NCBI RefSeq assembly: GCF_030812475.1
Contig: NZ_JAUSSR010000001.1
Location: 62,001-126,000, forward strand
Reading direction: 5' to 3'
Source of the DNA: Pseudomonas lini
GTDB taxonomy: Bacteria > Pseudomonadota > Gammaproteobacteria > Pseudomonadales > Pseudomonadaceae
DNA: 64,000 nucleotides
Every line of letters begins with the position of its first letter. Position 1 is the first letter of the stretch. A program made the position numbers and the translations under genes. The notes beneath the pieces were generated by a model. It searched no databases, was not told where the DNA came from, and saw nothing but the letters and a program-made list of their open reading frames with translations. This document shows, one piece after another, positions 1-7,660 of this stretch.

Positions 1-359
1 CGATGCTCGATCCGGAGCAGTATAACGTTTGCCGCCTCAAGGGCACCGAACGGCCGTTTTCCGGCAAATACAATGACAGCAAGGTTGACGGCATTTTTCA
101 CTGCATTTGCTGCAACGAGCCGCTGTTTGATTCCAAGACCAAGTTCGACTCCGGTTGCGGCTGGCCGAGTTTTTACGCGCCGATCGGCGACAGTGCCATG
201 GTCGAGATCCGTGATGTCAGCCATGGGATGATTCGCACCGAGGTGGTTTGCGCCAAATGCGATGCGCACCTGGGGCATGTGTTCCCGGATGGTCCGCCGC
301 CGACCGGGCTGCGGTATTGCATCAACTCGGTGTGCCTGGACCTGGTGCCGCGCGAGTAG
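1..359 (+). CDS. msrB: Peptide-methionine (R)-S-oxide reductase MsrB, 5' end outside window
   Basis: Reduces free or protein-bound methionine-R-sulfoxide with thioredoxin, repairing oxidative damage. The reading frame is open to the left edge (codons in phase with position 3), so the first internal Met is not the true start; about a dozen N-terminal residues are missing. Visible hallmarks are the two zinc Cys pairs ([19 protein letters not shown]), the GCGWPSF active-site segment and the RYCINS motif with the catalytic Cys near the C-terminus. It is convergent with bglX, separated by a REPIN. Confidence 0.95.
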   Translation, partial: MLDPEQYNVCRLKGTERPFSGKYNDSKVDGIFHCICCNEPLFDSKTKFDSGCGWPSFYAPIGDSAMVEIRDVSHGMIRTEVVCAKCDAHLGHVFPDGPPPTGLRYCINSVCLDLVPRE

Positions 360-376
360 TACCGGGCCAGGCGATT

Positions 377-467
377 TGTGTGCGGGCTTGCCCGCGATGA
401 CGGCCTCACATTCGACATGGATGTTGAATGTGATGGCCTCATCGCGGGCAAGCCCGCTCCCACAGGT
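377..467. repeat. REPIN (two inverted REP sequences)
   Basis: Two inverted REP copies (GCGGGCTTGCCCGCGATGA and its complement) flank a short spacer that also pairs (CACATTC / GAATGTG). It lies between the convergent msrB and bglX ends, where it can fold in RNA from either strand and may act as a bidirectional transcript end. Confidence 0.85.
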
Positions 468-485
468 TTTGTGGCGTATGACTAA

Positions 486-2777
486 CTACAGCAGTTCAAA
501 GCTTTGCTGCGTCACGTCCTGTGAATCCAGGCCGATCTGCACATTGAACTTGCCCGGTTCCGCGGCGTACTTGAGCCGGGCGTTGAAGAACTTCAGGTCG
601 TCCTCGGTGATGGTGAAGTGCACCACTTTCTGTTCGCCGGCCTTGAGCATGATTTTCTGGAAGTTCTTCAGCTCCTTGACCGGTCGGATCATCGAGCCGG
701 TCACGTCCTGGATGTACAACTGCACCACGGTTTCGCCGTCACGCTGGCCGGTGTTTTTCACCATGACGCTGGCGTCGAGCTTGCCGGTCTTGTTCAGCGT
801 GGTCGAGGACAAGGCCATGTCGGTCAGGCTGAAGTGGGTGTAGCTCAAGCCGAAACCGAACGGGAACAGAGGCCCTGTGGTGTCATCGAAATACTGCGAG
901 GTGTAGTTGCCCGGTTTGCCCGGTGTGAACGGCCGGCCAATGCTCAGGTGGTTGTAGTAAGTCGGAATCTGACCCACCGAGCGCGGGAAGGTGATCGGCA
1001 GTTTGCCCGAAGGGTTGTAGTCGCCGAACAGCACGTCGGCGATGGCGTTGCCGCCTTCGGTGCCGCTGAACCAGGTTTCCAGTATCGCGTCTGCCTGGTC
1101 CTTCTCTTCGAGAATCGACAGTGGGCGGCCGTTCATCAATACCAGCACCAGCGGTTTGCCCGTGGCTTTCAATGCCTTGATCAGCTCGCGCTGGTTGGCG
1201 GGGATGTTCAGGTCGGTGCGGCTCGACGACTCGTGGGACATGCCACGGGATTCGCCCACTGCCGCGACGACGACATCGGCATCCCTGGCGGCCTTCACGG
1301 CCTCGTCGATCAGCACTTGCGCCGAGCGCGGATCATCCACCACTTCCGGGGCATCGAAATTGAGGAAGTTCAGGTAGTCGAGGACTTTCCTGTCGCTGGT
1401 GATGTTGGCGCCACGGGCGTAGATCAGCGTCGACTGTGCGCCCAGCGCATGGGTCATGCCGTCGAACAGCGTCACCGATTGAGCCGGACGGCCCGCGGCC
1501 GCCCAACTGCCCATCATGTCGATCGGCGCCTTGGCCAGCGGTCCGACCAGGGCGATTTTCGCGGTTTTCTTCAACGGCAGGGTTTCACCCTGGTTCTTCA
1601 GCAATACCAGGCTGCGGCGCGCGACATCGCGGGCTTCGGCGCGGTGCAGGCGGCTGTCGGCGTAGGTGTCGGCCGGGTCATCCTCAGCCTTGCCGATGCG
1701 CAGGTACGGGTCCTTGAACAGGCCCATGTCGTACTTGGCGTCCAGTACGGCACGCACGGCATTGTCGATGTCGCTCTGCTGGATCTCGCCGGCCTTCAGC
1801 AGTCCTGGCAGTTCCTTGCCATAGAGCGTGTCGTTCATGCTCATGTGGATGCCGGCCTTGATGGCAAGCTTCGCGGCTTCGCGGCCGTCGCGGGCGACCC
1901 CGTGCTTGATCAATTCGAAAATCGCCCCGTGGTCGCTGACGGCCAGGCCCTTGAAGCCCCATTGCTTGCGCAGCAGGTCATTCATCAGCCAGGTGTCGGC
2001 GGTGGCCGGCACGCCGTTGATCGAGTTCAGCGCAACCATCACCCCGCCGGCACCGGCGTCGATCGCCGCGCGGTACGGCGGCAGGTAGTCCTGGTACATC
2101 TTGACCGGGCTCATGTCGACGATGTTGTAGTCGCGACCGCCCTCGACCGCGCCGTACAAGGCAAAGTGCTTGACGCTCGCCATGATGCTGTCGGCCGCAT
2201 TCGGGCCACTGCCCTGCAAGGCCCTGACCATGACGCCGGCGATGCGCGACACCAGGTAAGTGTCTTCGCCGAAACCTTCGGATGTACGACCCCAGCGCGG
2301 GTCGCGGGAGATATCGACCATCGGCGCAAAGGTGATGTCGAGGCTGTCCGCCGCGGCTTCCCTGGCGGCGACGCGCCCGGACAGACCGATGGCGTCCATG
2401 TCCCAGCTCGAGGCCAGGGCCAGGGGGATCGGGAAAATGGTGCGGTGGCCGTGGATCACGTCGTAGGCGAAGAACATCGGGATCTTCAATCGGCTGCGCA
2501 TGGCCGCGTCCTGCATCGGACGGTTTTCCGGGCGGGTGATCGAGTTGAACGTGCCGCCGATGTTGCCAGCGGCGATTTCCTTGCGGATCAGCTCCCGGGG
2601 CATTTCCGGGCCGATGCTGATCAGGCGCAGTTGGCCGATTTTTTCATCGAGGGTCATTTGCTTCATCAGGTTACCGATGAAAGCGTCCTTGTTCTCCAGA
2701 GGTGCGGGGGTCGTGGCGGCCAATACGGTATGACTGGCCAGGCTGACGAACAGGCCCAGCAAACACAGCTTCTTCAT
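486..2777 (-). CDS. bglX: Periplasmic beta-glucosidase BglX, GH3
   Basis: Hydrolyses terminal beta-glucosyl residues from oligosaccharides in the periplasm. The 763-residue product starts with a Sec signal peptide (about residues 1-20, ending in VLA-AT). The GH3 N-terminal barrel (about 40-350) carries the KHFALYG segment and the nucleophile Asp282 in AVSDHGA; the GH3 C-terminal domain and a C-terminal Fn3-like domain follow. Length and motifs match E. coli BglX throughout. It stands alone, divergent from lemA across a 237-bp gap. Confidence 0.95.
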   Translation of the reverse strand: MKKLCLLGLFVSLASHTVLAATTPAPLENKDAFIGNLMKQMTLDEKIGQLRLISIGPEMPRELIRKEIAAGNIGGTFNSITRPENRPMQDAAMRSRLKIPMFFAYDVIHGHRTIFPIPLALASSWDMDAIGLSGRVAAREAAADSLDITFAPMVDISRDPRWGRTSEGFGEDTYLVSRIAGVMVRALQGSGPNAADSIMASVKHFALYGAVEGGRDYNIVDMSPVKMYQDYLPPYRAAIDAGAGGVMVALNSINGVPATADTWLMNDLLRKQWGFKGLAVSDHGAIFELIKHGVARDGREAAKLAIKAGIHMSMNDTLYGKELPGLLKAGEIQQSDIDNAVRAVLDAKYDMGLFKDPYLRIGKAEDDPADTYADSRLHRAEARDVARRSLVLLKNQGETLPLKKTAKIALVGPLAKAPIDMMGSWAAAGRPAQSVTLFDGMTHALGAQSTLIYARGANITSDRKVLDYLNFLNFDAPEVVDDPRSAQVLIDEAVKAARDADVVVAAVGESRGMSHESSSRTDLNIPANQRELIKALKATGKPLVLVLMNGRPLSILEEKDQADAILETWFSGTEGGNAIADVLFGDYNPSGKLPITFPRSVGQIPTYYNHLSIGRPFTPGKPGNYTSQYFDDTTGPLFPFGFGLSYTHFSLTDMALSSTTLNKTGKLDASVMVKNTGQRDGETVVQLYIQDVTGSMIRPVKELKNFQKIMLKAGEQKVVHFTITEDDLKFFNARLKYAAEPGKFNVQIGLDSQDVTQQSFELL

Positions 2778-3014
2778 GAATGGTTTTCTCTAAAGCCTAA
2801 ACGGCCGTGACTACGCGCCGGTCAGCCAAAGTTTAGGGAGCGACTATTGTTGTTCAGGTAAATGCAGCACAGTTCTATAGTGTTTTAGCGCTGGGGCATC
2901 TTTTAGCCCATTGGCCCGATGCAATCCAGTGGCGGCGCAGATTATGCCCCAAGAGCCGTCCTCAAAGTTCGCAGGTTGTTTTTTCAACGGAATGTGCAAG
3001 GGAGCGTCAACCAG

Positions 3015-3626
3015 ATGAACGTACGACACCACTATCGGTACACCCTGCGGGTCGCAGCCATGATGTTGCTGACCAGCTTGCTGGCCGGCTGCGGCATCAA
3101 CAACATTCCGACCCTCGATGAACAGGCCAAGGCCGCCTGGGGCCAGGTGCAGAACCAGTACCAGCGCCGCGCCGACCTGATCCCCAACCTGGTGGAAACC
3201 GTCAAGGGCTACGCGCAGCATGAACAGGAGACCTTGACCGCAGTGGTCGAAGCCCGGGCCAAGGCGACTTCGATTCAGGTCGATGCCAACACCCTGGACA
3301 ACCCGGAGAAACTCAAACAGTTCCAGCAGGCCCAGGATCAGCTGACCGGCGCATTGAGTCGTTTGATGGTGGTCGTCGAGCGCTATCCGGATCTCAAGGC
3401 CAACCAGAACTTCCTCGCGTTGCAATCGCAGCTTGAAGGCACCGAGAACCGCATCGCCGTAGCGCGCCGGGATTTCATTCTTGCGGTGCAAAAATACAAC
3501 ACCGAAATCCGCACCTTCCCCGGTCGCCTGTGGCACACGGTGATGTACAGCGATTTGCCGATCCGGGAAACCTTCGAGGCCACTACGTCCAATGCGGAAA
3601 AAGCGCCTGAAGTGAAGTTTCAGTAA
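3015..3626 (+). CDS. lemA: LemA family lipoprotein
   Basis: Membrane-anchored coiled-coil protein of the LemA family; its molecular role is not established. The 203-residue product has a lipoprotein signal with lipobox LLAGC (Cys26), followed by the conserved LemA segment (YQRRADLIPNLVETVKG) and long helices. The ATG at 3015 is preferred over the upstream in-frame start at 2919 because it has a GGAG ribosome site and starts directly at the signal peptide. First gene of a lemA-TPM-TPM operon; LemA and TPM-domain proteins are often neighbours. Confidence 0.9.
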   Translation: MNVRHHYRYTLRVAAMMLLTSLLAGCGINNIPTLDEQAKAAWGQVQNQYQRRADLIPNLVETVKGYAQHEQETLTAVVEARAKATSIQVDANTLDNPEKLKQFQQAQDQLTGALSRLMVVVERYPDLKANQNFLALQSQLEGTENRIAVARRDFILAVQKYNTEIRTFPGRLWHTVMYSDLPIRETFEATTSNAEKAPEVKFQ

Positions 3627-3669
3627 GCACCGGTTCAGGTTAGATGCGTCACCATGGATGAGGTAGCCA

Positions 3670-4425
3670 ATGCGCGTGTTGAAAATTGGCCTGGTACTGT
3701 TGCTTTGGGTGCTGGCCCTGACGGCCCAGGCCGAATTGAAGTTTCCGCAACTGACAGGGCGGGTGGTGGATAACGCCGGGATGATCGATCCGTCGGTGCG
3801 TGAGCAGCTCACCCAGCAGCTCGATGCCCATGAAAAGGCCTCCGGTGAGCAGTTGGTGGTGGTCACGTTGCCGGATTTGCAGGGCGCTGACATCGCGGAC
3901 TTCGGTTATCAGCTGGGGCGCCACTGGGGCATCGGCCAGAAGGACAAGAACAACGGCGCGTTGCTGATCGTCGCTCGCGATGAGCGCAGGTTGCGTATCG
4001 AAGTCGGTTATGGCCTGGAAGAGCGCCTGACCGATGCGCAGAGTTCGGTGATCATCAATCAGGTGATCACCCCGGCGTTCAAGGCCGGCAACTTCAGCAA
4101 GGGCATCAGCGACGGGGTCGCGGCAATGCTGGTGGTGTTGGGGGGTAACCCGCTGGATGAGCCGTCTACGGTGTACGAGTCCCGAGGCGATCAGCAAAAC
4201 GACTTCGTTTCGCGGCATCCGGGGTTGCTGGTGTTTCTGGTGATGCTGTTCATCCTGACGATATTCGTCTGCCAGATGCTCGGTATCCTGCCAAGCGGTG
4301 GTGGCGGTCGAGGCAGTTCGGGAGGCGGTTTTGGCGGTGGCGGTTTTGGTGGCGGTGGTGGCGGCGGGGGCTTCAGTGGCGGCGGGGGCAGTTTCGGGGG
4401 CGGCGGTTCGTCGGGCGGCTGGTGA
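3670..4425 (+). CDS. TPM-domain membrane protein with glycine-rich tail (YgcG-like)
   Basis: Product of 251 residues: signal peptide (about 1-21), periplasmic TPM domain (about 25-150, beginning FPQLTGRVVDNAGMID), a single transmembrane helix around 175-200, and a low-complexity Gly/Ser tail that ends FGGGGSSGGW. TPM domains are linked to photosystem repair or acid-phosphatase activity in other organisms; in proteobacteria the function is unknown. It lies 43 bp after lemA and 42 bp before another TPM gene, so the three are probably cotranscribed. Confidence 0.88.
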   Translation: MRVLKIGLVLLLWVLALTAQAELKFPQLTGRVVDNAGMIDPSVREQLTQQLDAHEKASGEQLVVVTLPDLQGADIADFGYQLGRHWGIGQKDKNNGALLIVARDERRLRIEVGYGLEERLTDAQSSVIINQVITPAFKAGNFSKGISDGVAAMLVVLGGNPLDEPSTVYESRGDQQNDFVSRHPGLLVFLVMLFILTIFVCQMLGILPSGGGGRGSSGGGFGGGGFGGGGGGGGFSGGGGSFGGGGSSGGW

Positions 4426-4467
4426 TGACGTAGGTAAAACAACGATAGCGAGCAGGTGTCTTTGAAC

Positions 4468-5085
4468 ATGGCGTTACTGACTGAACACGAACAACGCAAA
4501 GTCGCCGAGGCGATTGCCCGGGTCGAACGCGATACCGATGCCGAACTGGTCACAGTGCTCGCGGCCCGTGCCGACGACTATGCCTACATTCCGTTGCTCT
4601 GGGCCAGCCTGCTGGCGCTGGTGGTGCCGGGTGTGGTGCATTACCTGACCGGCTGGCTGACCCTGCACAGCCTGTTGCTGGTGCAATGGGGGGCCTTCAT
4701 CGTGCTGTCCCTGGTGTTTCGAATTCCCAGGGTCACCACACACCTGATCCCGCGCTCGGTGCGTCACTGGCGCGCCTCGAACCTGGCCCGTCGGCAGTTC
4801 CTGGCGCAAAACCTGCACCACACGATGGGCAGCACCGGAATGCTGATTTTCGTTTCGGAGGCCGAGCGCTATGTCGAGATTCTGGTGGATGAGGGCATTT
4901 CCAAGCGCCTGGATAACACCCACTGGGACACGATTGTGGCGGCGTTCACCCGACAGGTGAAACAGGGACAGACCTTGCAGGGCTTTGTCACCTGCATCGA
5001 AGCCTGCGGTGAATTGCTCAAGGTTCACGTGCCGGTAACCCATGTGCGCAACGAGTTGCCCAACCGTTTGGTGGTCCTTGGCTGA
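4468..5085 (+). CDS. TPM-domain protein, second copy
   Basis: Product of 205 residues beginning MALLTEHEQRKVAEAIARVE. It has a TPM-like domain interrupted by two hydrophobic segments (about residues 30-75), as in the cytoplasm-facing TPM proteins that follow YgcG-like genes. The ATG at 4468 is chosen; a GTG at 4456 is in frame but has no better ribosome site. Third gene of the lemA operon. Function unknown, presumably envelope-related. Confidence 0.82.
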   Translation: MALLTEHEQRKVAEAIARVERDTDAELVTVLAARADDYAYIPLLWASLLALVVPGVVHYLTGWLTLHSLLLVQWGAFIVLSLVFRIPRVTTHLIPRSVRHWRASNLARRQFLAQNLHHTMGSTGMLIFVSEAERYVEILVDEGISKRLDNTHWDTIVAAFTRQVKQGQTLQGFVTCIEACGELLKVHVPVTHVRNELPNRLVVLG

Positions 5086-5178
5086 GGACCGTTCAAGTCC
5101 GTTTGTGTAGCGCGCGACGCTACAATCCCGGCAAGTTGTCCGCACGCAAGCTTGTCTTCAACATCTCTCTCCAATAGT

Positions 5179-5200
5179 GAGCGCCCGGTAACGGGAGCTC
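5179..5200 (+). other. Stem-loop just upstream of the LuxR/holin genes
   Basis: GAGC-g-CCCG-gtaa-CGGG-a-GCTC forms a 22-nt hairpin that ends about 20 nt before the start codon, close to the GAGGGAG ribosome site. It could affect translation of the regulator gene. This is a structure reading only. Confidence 0.45.
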
Positions 5201-5221
5201 TGGCATAGAGGGAGTTTTGTC

Positions 5222-5524
5222 ATGTCAACGCATCAACCGCTCGACTCTTTTGTTTATGCAGTACCCCGTCGTGGAGACAGTGCGCCATCGGCCCGACTGA
5301 CGGTGAAGGAGAAGCAGGCCCTGATCTGGTGCTACCAAGGGAAAACTTCCTGGGAGATCGCCATGATTCAGAATTGCTCGGTGTCCACGATCAACTATCA
5401 CTTCGCCAATATCCGCCGCAAGTTTGCCGTCAACTCGCGCAGCACTGCTTTGCTCAAAGCCATCGAGACCGGCGTCATCGCTATGGCAGAGATCGATCCG
5501 CGAGGCGCCCATGAGCCTGACTGA
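5222..5524 (+). CDS. Small LuxR-type HTH regulator beside holin genes
   Basis: Product of 100 residues consisting of little more than a GerE/LuxR DNA-binding domain (about residues 25-90: LTVKEKQALIWCYQGKTSWEIA, STINYHFANIRRKF). It has no autoinducer-binding or receiver domain, so any signal must come through expression or a partner. The stop overlaps the following holin gene by 14 bp, suggesting coupled expression. It probably controls the holin pair or the neighbouring phage-type switch; that is inference. Confidence 0.85.
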   Translation: MSTHQPLDSFVYAVPRRGDSAPSARLTVKEKQALIWCYQGKTSWEIAMIQNCSVSTINYHFANIRRKFAVNSRSTALLKAIETGVIAMAEIDPRGAHEPD

Positions 5525-5867
5525 CTCAAGCTACAACAGCCTCAGCGGTCTCATGCTGGGATTGGGCATCGCGACGCTGCCCTCGATCGATGGCGAGGCG
5601 CTGTTCGGTGCGGCGCTGGGCGCATGGCTCGTCACGACCACCGGGAGCAATTTCAAGGCCTGGCAGCGTATCGGCTCCTGGTTGCTGTCGGCGGGCGTCG
5701 GCTATCTGTTCACTCCTGTCGCGTTGCGGCTGGCTCCGTTCCTGACCGGGGGGGTGACGGCGTTTTTCTGCGCACTGATCGTCATCCCCATCAGCATCAA
5801 GTTGATGCAGTGGGTTGACGGCGCCGGTATCGGCGAAATCATTCGGCATCTGCGAGGACGGGGATGA
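5511..5867 (+). CDS. Putative phage holin (118 aa, Phage_holin_8-like)
   Basis: Small integral membrane protein with about three hydrophobic segments (residues about 12-40, 55-75, 80-100) and a short basic C-terminus (RHLRGRG), typical of phage holins that open the inner membrane for endolysin. Start ATG 5511 lies inside the LuxR gene. The next gene, also holin-like, overlaps its stop by 4 bp. No endolysin or tail gene is present in the window, so this is a lysis-gene remnant or a domesticated cassette. Confidence 0.75.
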   Translation: MSLTDSSYNSLSGLMLGLGIATLPSIDGEALFGAALGAWLVTTTGSNFKAWQRIGSWLLSAGVGYLFTPVALRLAPFLTGGVTAFFCALIVIPISIKLMQWVDGAGIGEIIRHLRGRG

Positions 5868-6145
5868 TGGGCAATGTAATGATCGCGCTAATCTGCGTCA
5901 CCGGTATCGCTCATTTGCTGAGCGCGTTCAGGCTTGCCTGTTATCAGCGTGACGAACAATGTTATTGCTGGTGTGACGGACTATTGATCAGCCTGTGCGG
6001 TGGAGTGTTTTGCCTTGCCGGTATGGATGTACTGCTGGCGTTTGTACCCGTGAGTCCGTGGCATGCAGTGGTGAGCGTATTGTCATGCGCACTGATTATC
6101 CGCAGCAGCGGCAATATCATGCTGTTGTGGCATGCCTTGAAGTAG
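5864..6145 (+). CDS. Putative 3TM phage holin
   Basis: Product of 93 residues with three predicted membrane helices (about 4-28, 37-63, 67-92), resembling the three-helix phage holin family found beside other holins in P2-like Pseudomonas phages. It is coupled to the upstream holin gene by an ATGA overlap. A second holin-like protein next to the first could be a holin/antiholin pair; the sequence alone does not decide this. Confidence 0.7.
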   Translation: MMGNVMIALICVTGIAHLLSAFRLACYQRDEQCYCWCDGLLISLCGGVFCLAGMDVLLAFVPVSPWHAVVSVLSCALIIRSSGNIMLLWHALK

Positions 6146-6169
6146 TGAAATCGCGGATTACATGGGGAT

Positions 6170-6592
6170 TTATTCATTCGAATGTTGCAATGCTGCGAGG
6201 ATGGAGGTCATTTGCGATAGTTTGAGTTCCATTTCGCGCAGTCGCCATTTTTCTTCCAGTGCGTGTTGTATGGCGCAGCGATCATCTTCGCCGAGCAATC
6301 GCCAGAGGGCGAGAATAGTGTTTTCCCGTGTTTTGCTTTCTTGAGTGTCGTCGGAGGACGCGGCCAGTGTATGCCGCAGGATAGGTCCTTCACCGAGCAG
6401 CAACCAATCGAGGGAGATGCCCCTTGCTTGTGCGATATCTACGCATAATGAGTATGGCGTGCTGTCGCGCCCTTTCCAGCTGCTCAGTGTCTGAGGGCTG
6501 ACCTGTAGCGCTATGGATAACGAAGCGTCGGTCTTGGTGCCGGTTATCAGCTTCAGGCGCGCCAGGATATCTTGTGATTTTTTGCTACTCAA
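6170..6592 (-). CDS. CI-type phage repressor, short form
   Basis: HTH repressor of the phage CI (P2/186-like) N-terminal type: ILARLKLITGTKTDASLSIA, VSPQTLSSWKGR and the typical ISLDWLLLGEGP end of the domain. At 140 residues it lacks a C-terminal S24 peptidase domain, so it should not be self-cleaved by RecA. I place the start at TTG 6592, since AGGAAGAGG sits 8 nt upstream; the in-frame ATG at 6643 has no clear ribosome site. The gene is divergent from a small ORF, the arrangement of a lysogeny switch. The C-terminal half is a helical, probably oligomerising segment. Confidence 0.82.
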   Translation of the reverse strand: MSSKKSQDILARLKLITGTKTDASLSIALQVSPQTLSSWKGRDSTPYSLCVDIAQARGISLDWLLLGEGPILRHTLAASSDDTQESKTRENTILALWRLLGEDDRCAIQHALEEKWRLREMELKLSQMTSILAALQHSNE

Positions 6593-6683
6593 TTTGAGCC
6601 TCTTCCTTTTGACACATGCATTTTGAGTGTCTAAGTTACGCATTTCGCGTACTTTCTTTCTTGTGAGTGATCAATAATCAGCT
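6593..6683. promoter_or_regulatory. Divergent switch region with inverted repeats
   Basis: AT-rich 91-bp gap between the CI-type repressor and the rightward phage-like genes. It holds a perfect dyad TACGC-N5-GCGTA (6637-6651) and a second one, GACAC-N11-GTGTC (6611-6631), plus a TGAT/ATCA dyad near 6669-6681. These are good operator candidates for the adjacent repressor; which one it binds cannot be told. Confidence 0.5.
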
Positions 6684-6896
6684 ATGAATCAGAACACTAC
6701 GATGTCGAAACTTCCTAATGGTATCAGGGTGATTTCCTACGAGCTTGACTCGTGCCTGACACAGCATCGCCCCTTGGACTTTCTTTTTTCCGGTAAACGG
6801 TATTCGTTAGAACGGGGTGGGGTAATCAATGTTTCAAGCAGTATTGCGTTTGATCTTGTTGATTGCCACCAGATGAATGCCGGGAGTCAAGCATGA
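6684..6896 (+). CDS. Small hypothetical protein in the phage-like switch
   Basis: Product of 70 residues (MNQNTTMSKLPNGIRVISYE...) that I do not recognise. It is the first gene transcribed away from the CI-type repressor, the position of cox/apl/cII genes in P2-like phages, but I see no HTH. Its stop overlaps the ogr start by 4 bp (ATGA), so it is probably in an operon with ogr. Base composition is more AT-rich than the core genes around it. Confidence 0.6.
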   Translation: MNQNTTMSKLPNGIRVISYELDSCLTQHRPLDFLFSGKRYSLERGGVINVSSSIAFDLVDCHQMNAGSQA

Positions 6897-7177
6897 GCAC
6901 TTACAAAATGGTGTGTCCGCACTGCTTGAACCGAATGCGTATTCGTACCAGTGAAGGCCGTCATATTTTCCTGAGGGTAGCGTATCTGCAATGTACGTCG
7001 GAGGCGTGCGGCTGGTCGGTTCGGGCCGAGTTCGAAATGACCCATGAACTTTCGCCCAGCGGGATGCCCAATCCGGCCGTGCACTTGCCTTGTGCGGGGC
7101 CCGACCTGCGTCGCGCGGCCCGGCCTGTTGCGGTGACGACCTCGTTGGCGGAAACGCCACAGGAGCCGTTGACATGA
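6893..7177 (+). CDS. Ogr/Delta-like zinc-finger activator
   Basis: Product of 94 residues with the Ogr/Delta zinc-binding pattern C8-X2-C11-X22-C34-X4-C39, followed by the family's GWSVRAEFEMTHELSPSGMPNP segment. Ogr/Delta proteins of P2 and P4 activate phage late promoters through the RNA polymerase alpha subunit. No late structural genes lie in the window, so targets could be the nearby holins or distant genes. Start ATG 6893 overlaps the previous stop, and its own stop overlaps the next start (ATGA at 7174). Confidence 0.85.
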   Translation: MSTYKMVCPHCLNRMRIRTSEGRHIFLRVAYLQCTSEACGWSVRAEFEMTHELSPSGMPNPAVHLPCAGPDLRRAARPVAVTTSLAETPQEPLT

Positions 7178-7536
7178 AGGCCGGCGATGAAAGCCAGGCA
7201 TTGAATGAGGAGTTGCTGGTCATTGCCCAGGCATTTCTGGCTCGACATGAGGGCGATGGATTGCTCGATGATCAGGTGCTGTTCTGTCGTGCAGTGAAGC
7301 ACCTGGAGAGTATCGATGTGCCAATGCACCTGGCGGAGAGGCTGGTCAGTCATGCCTATGGGGTGCTCAAGTCCAGCCATGATCGCCGGCGCCTGGATAT
7401 CTCGGCCAGTTCCGACACCGTCGCCGTGGTCACCGATCCGGCCAACGGCCTGACCTGGGCGGTGCCGGTGGGGTTGATTGTCAAATACGTCATCAATTCT
7501 CCCACCAACCGTAAATTGCGGTTGGTGGAACCCTGA
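7174..7536 (+). CDS. Hypothetical protein following ogr
   Basis: Soluble 120-residue protein (start ATG 7174, coupled to the ogr stop). The N-terminal two thirds look helical (LNEELLVIAQAFLARHEGDGLL, AERLVSHAYGVLKS), and the C-terminus contains a hydrophobic strand-rich stretch (TWAVPVGLIVKYVI). I do not recognise the family. It belongs to the phage-derived block by position and overlap. Confidence 0.65.
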   Translation: MKAGDESQALNEELLVIAQAFLARHEGDGLLDDQVLFCRAVKHLESIDVPMHLAERLVSHAYGVLKSSHDRRRLDISASSDTVAVVTDPANGLTWAVPVGLIVKYVINSPTNRKLRLVEP

Positions 7537-7660
7537 GGTTTCAGCGGGTCAGGTCCTGGAGGCGTGGCCGGGACCTGCCGGAAAATAACCCCGTGCCGAA
7601 AACCCCTATCCCCCTTAAAATGCCGGTCATTCCCGATTTCCACGCCGAGACGTTTTTTAC

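Noticed and set aside
618..2810. 730-codon open frame on the plus strand opposite bglX
   Set aside because: High-GC antisense shadow of a clear GH3 gene; His/Val/Arg/Gln-rich composition with no motif and no ribosome site.
2844..3893. 349-codon frame opposite lemA
   Set aside because: Antisense to lemA and the TPM gene with low-information composition.
7552..7585. Inverted repeat CAGGTCC...GGGACCTG after the phage-like block as a terminator
   Set aside because: Long unpaired loop and no T-run; too weak to call.
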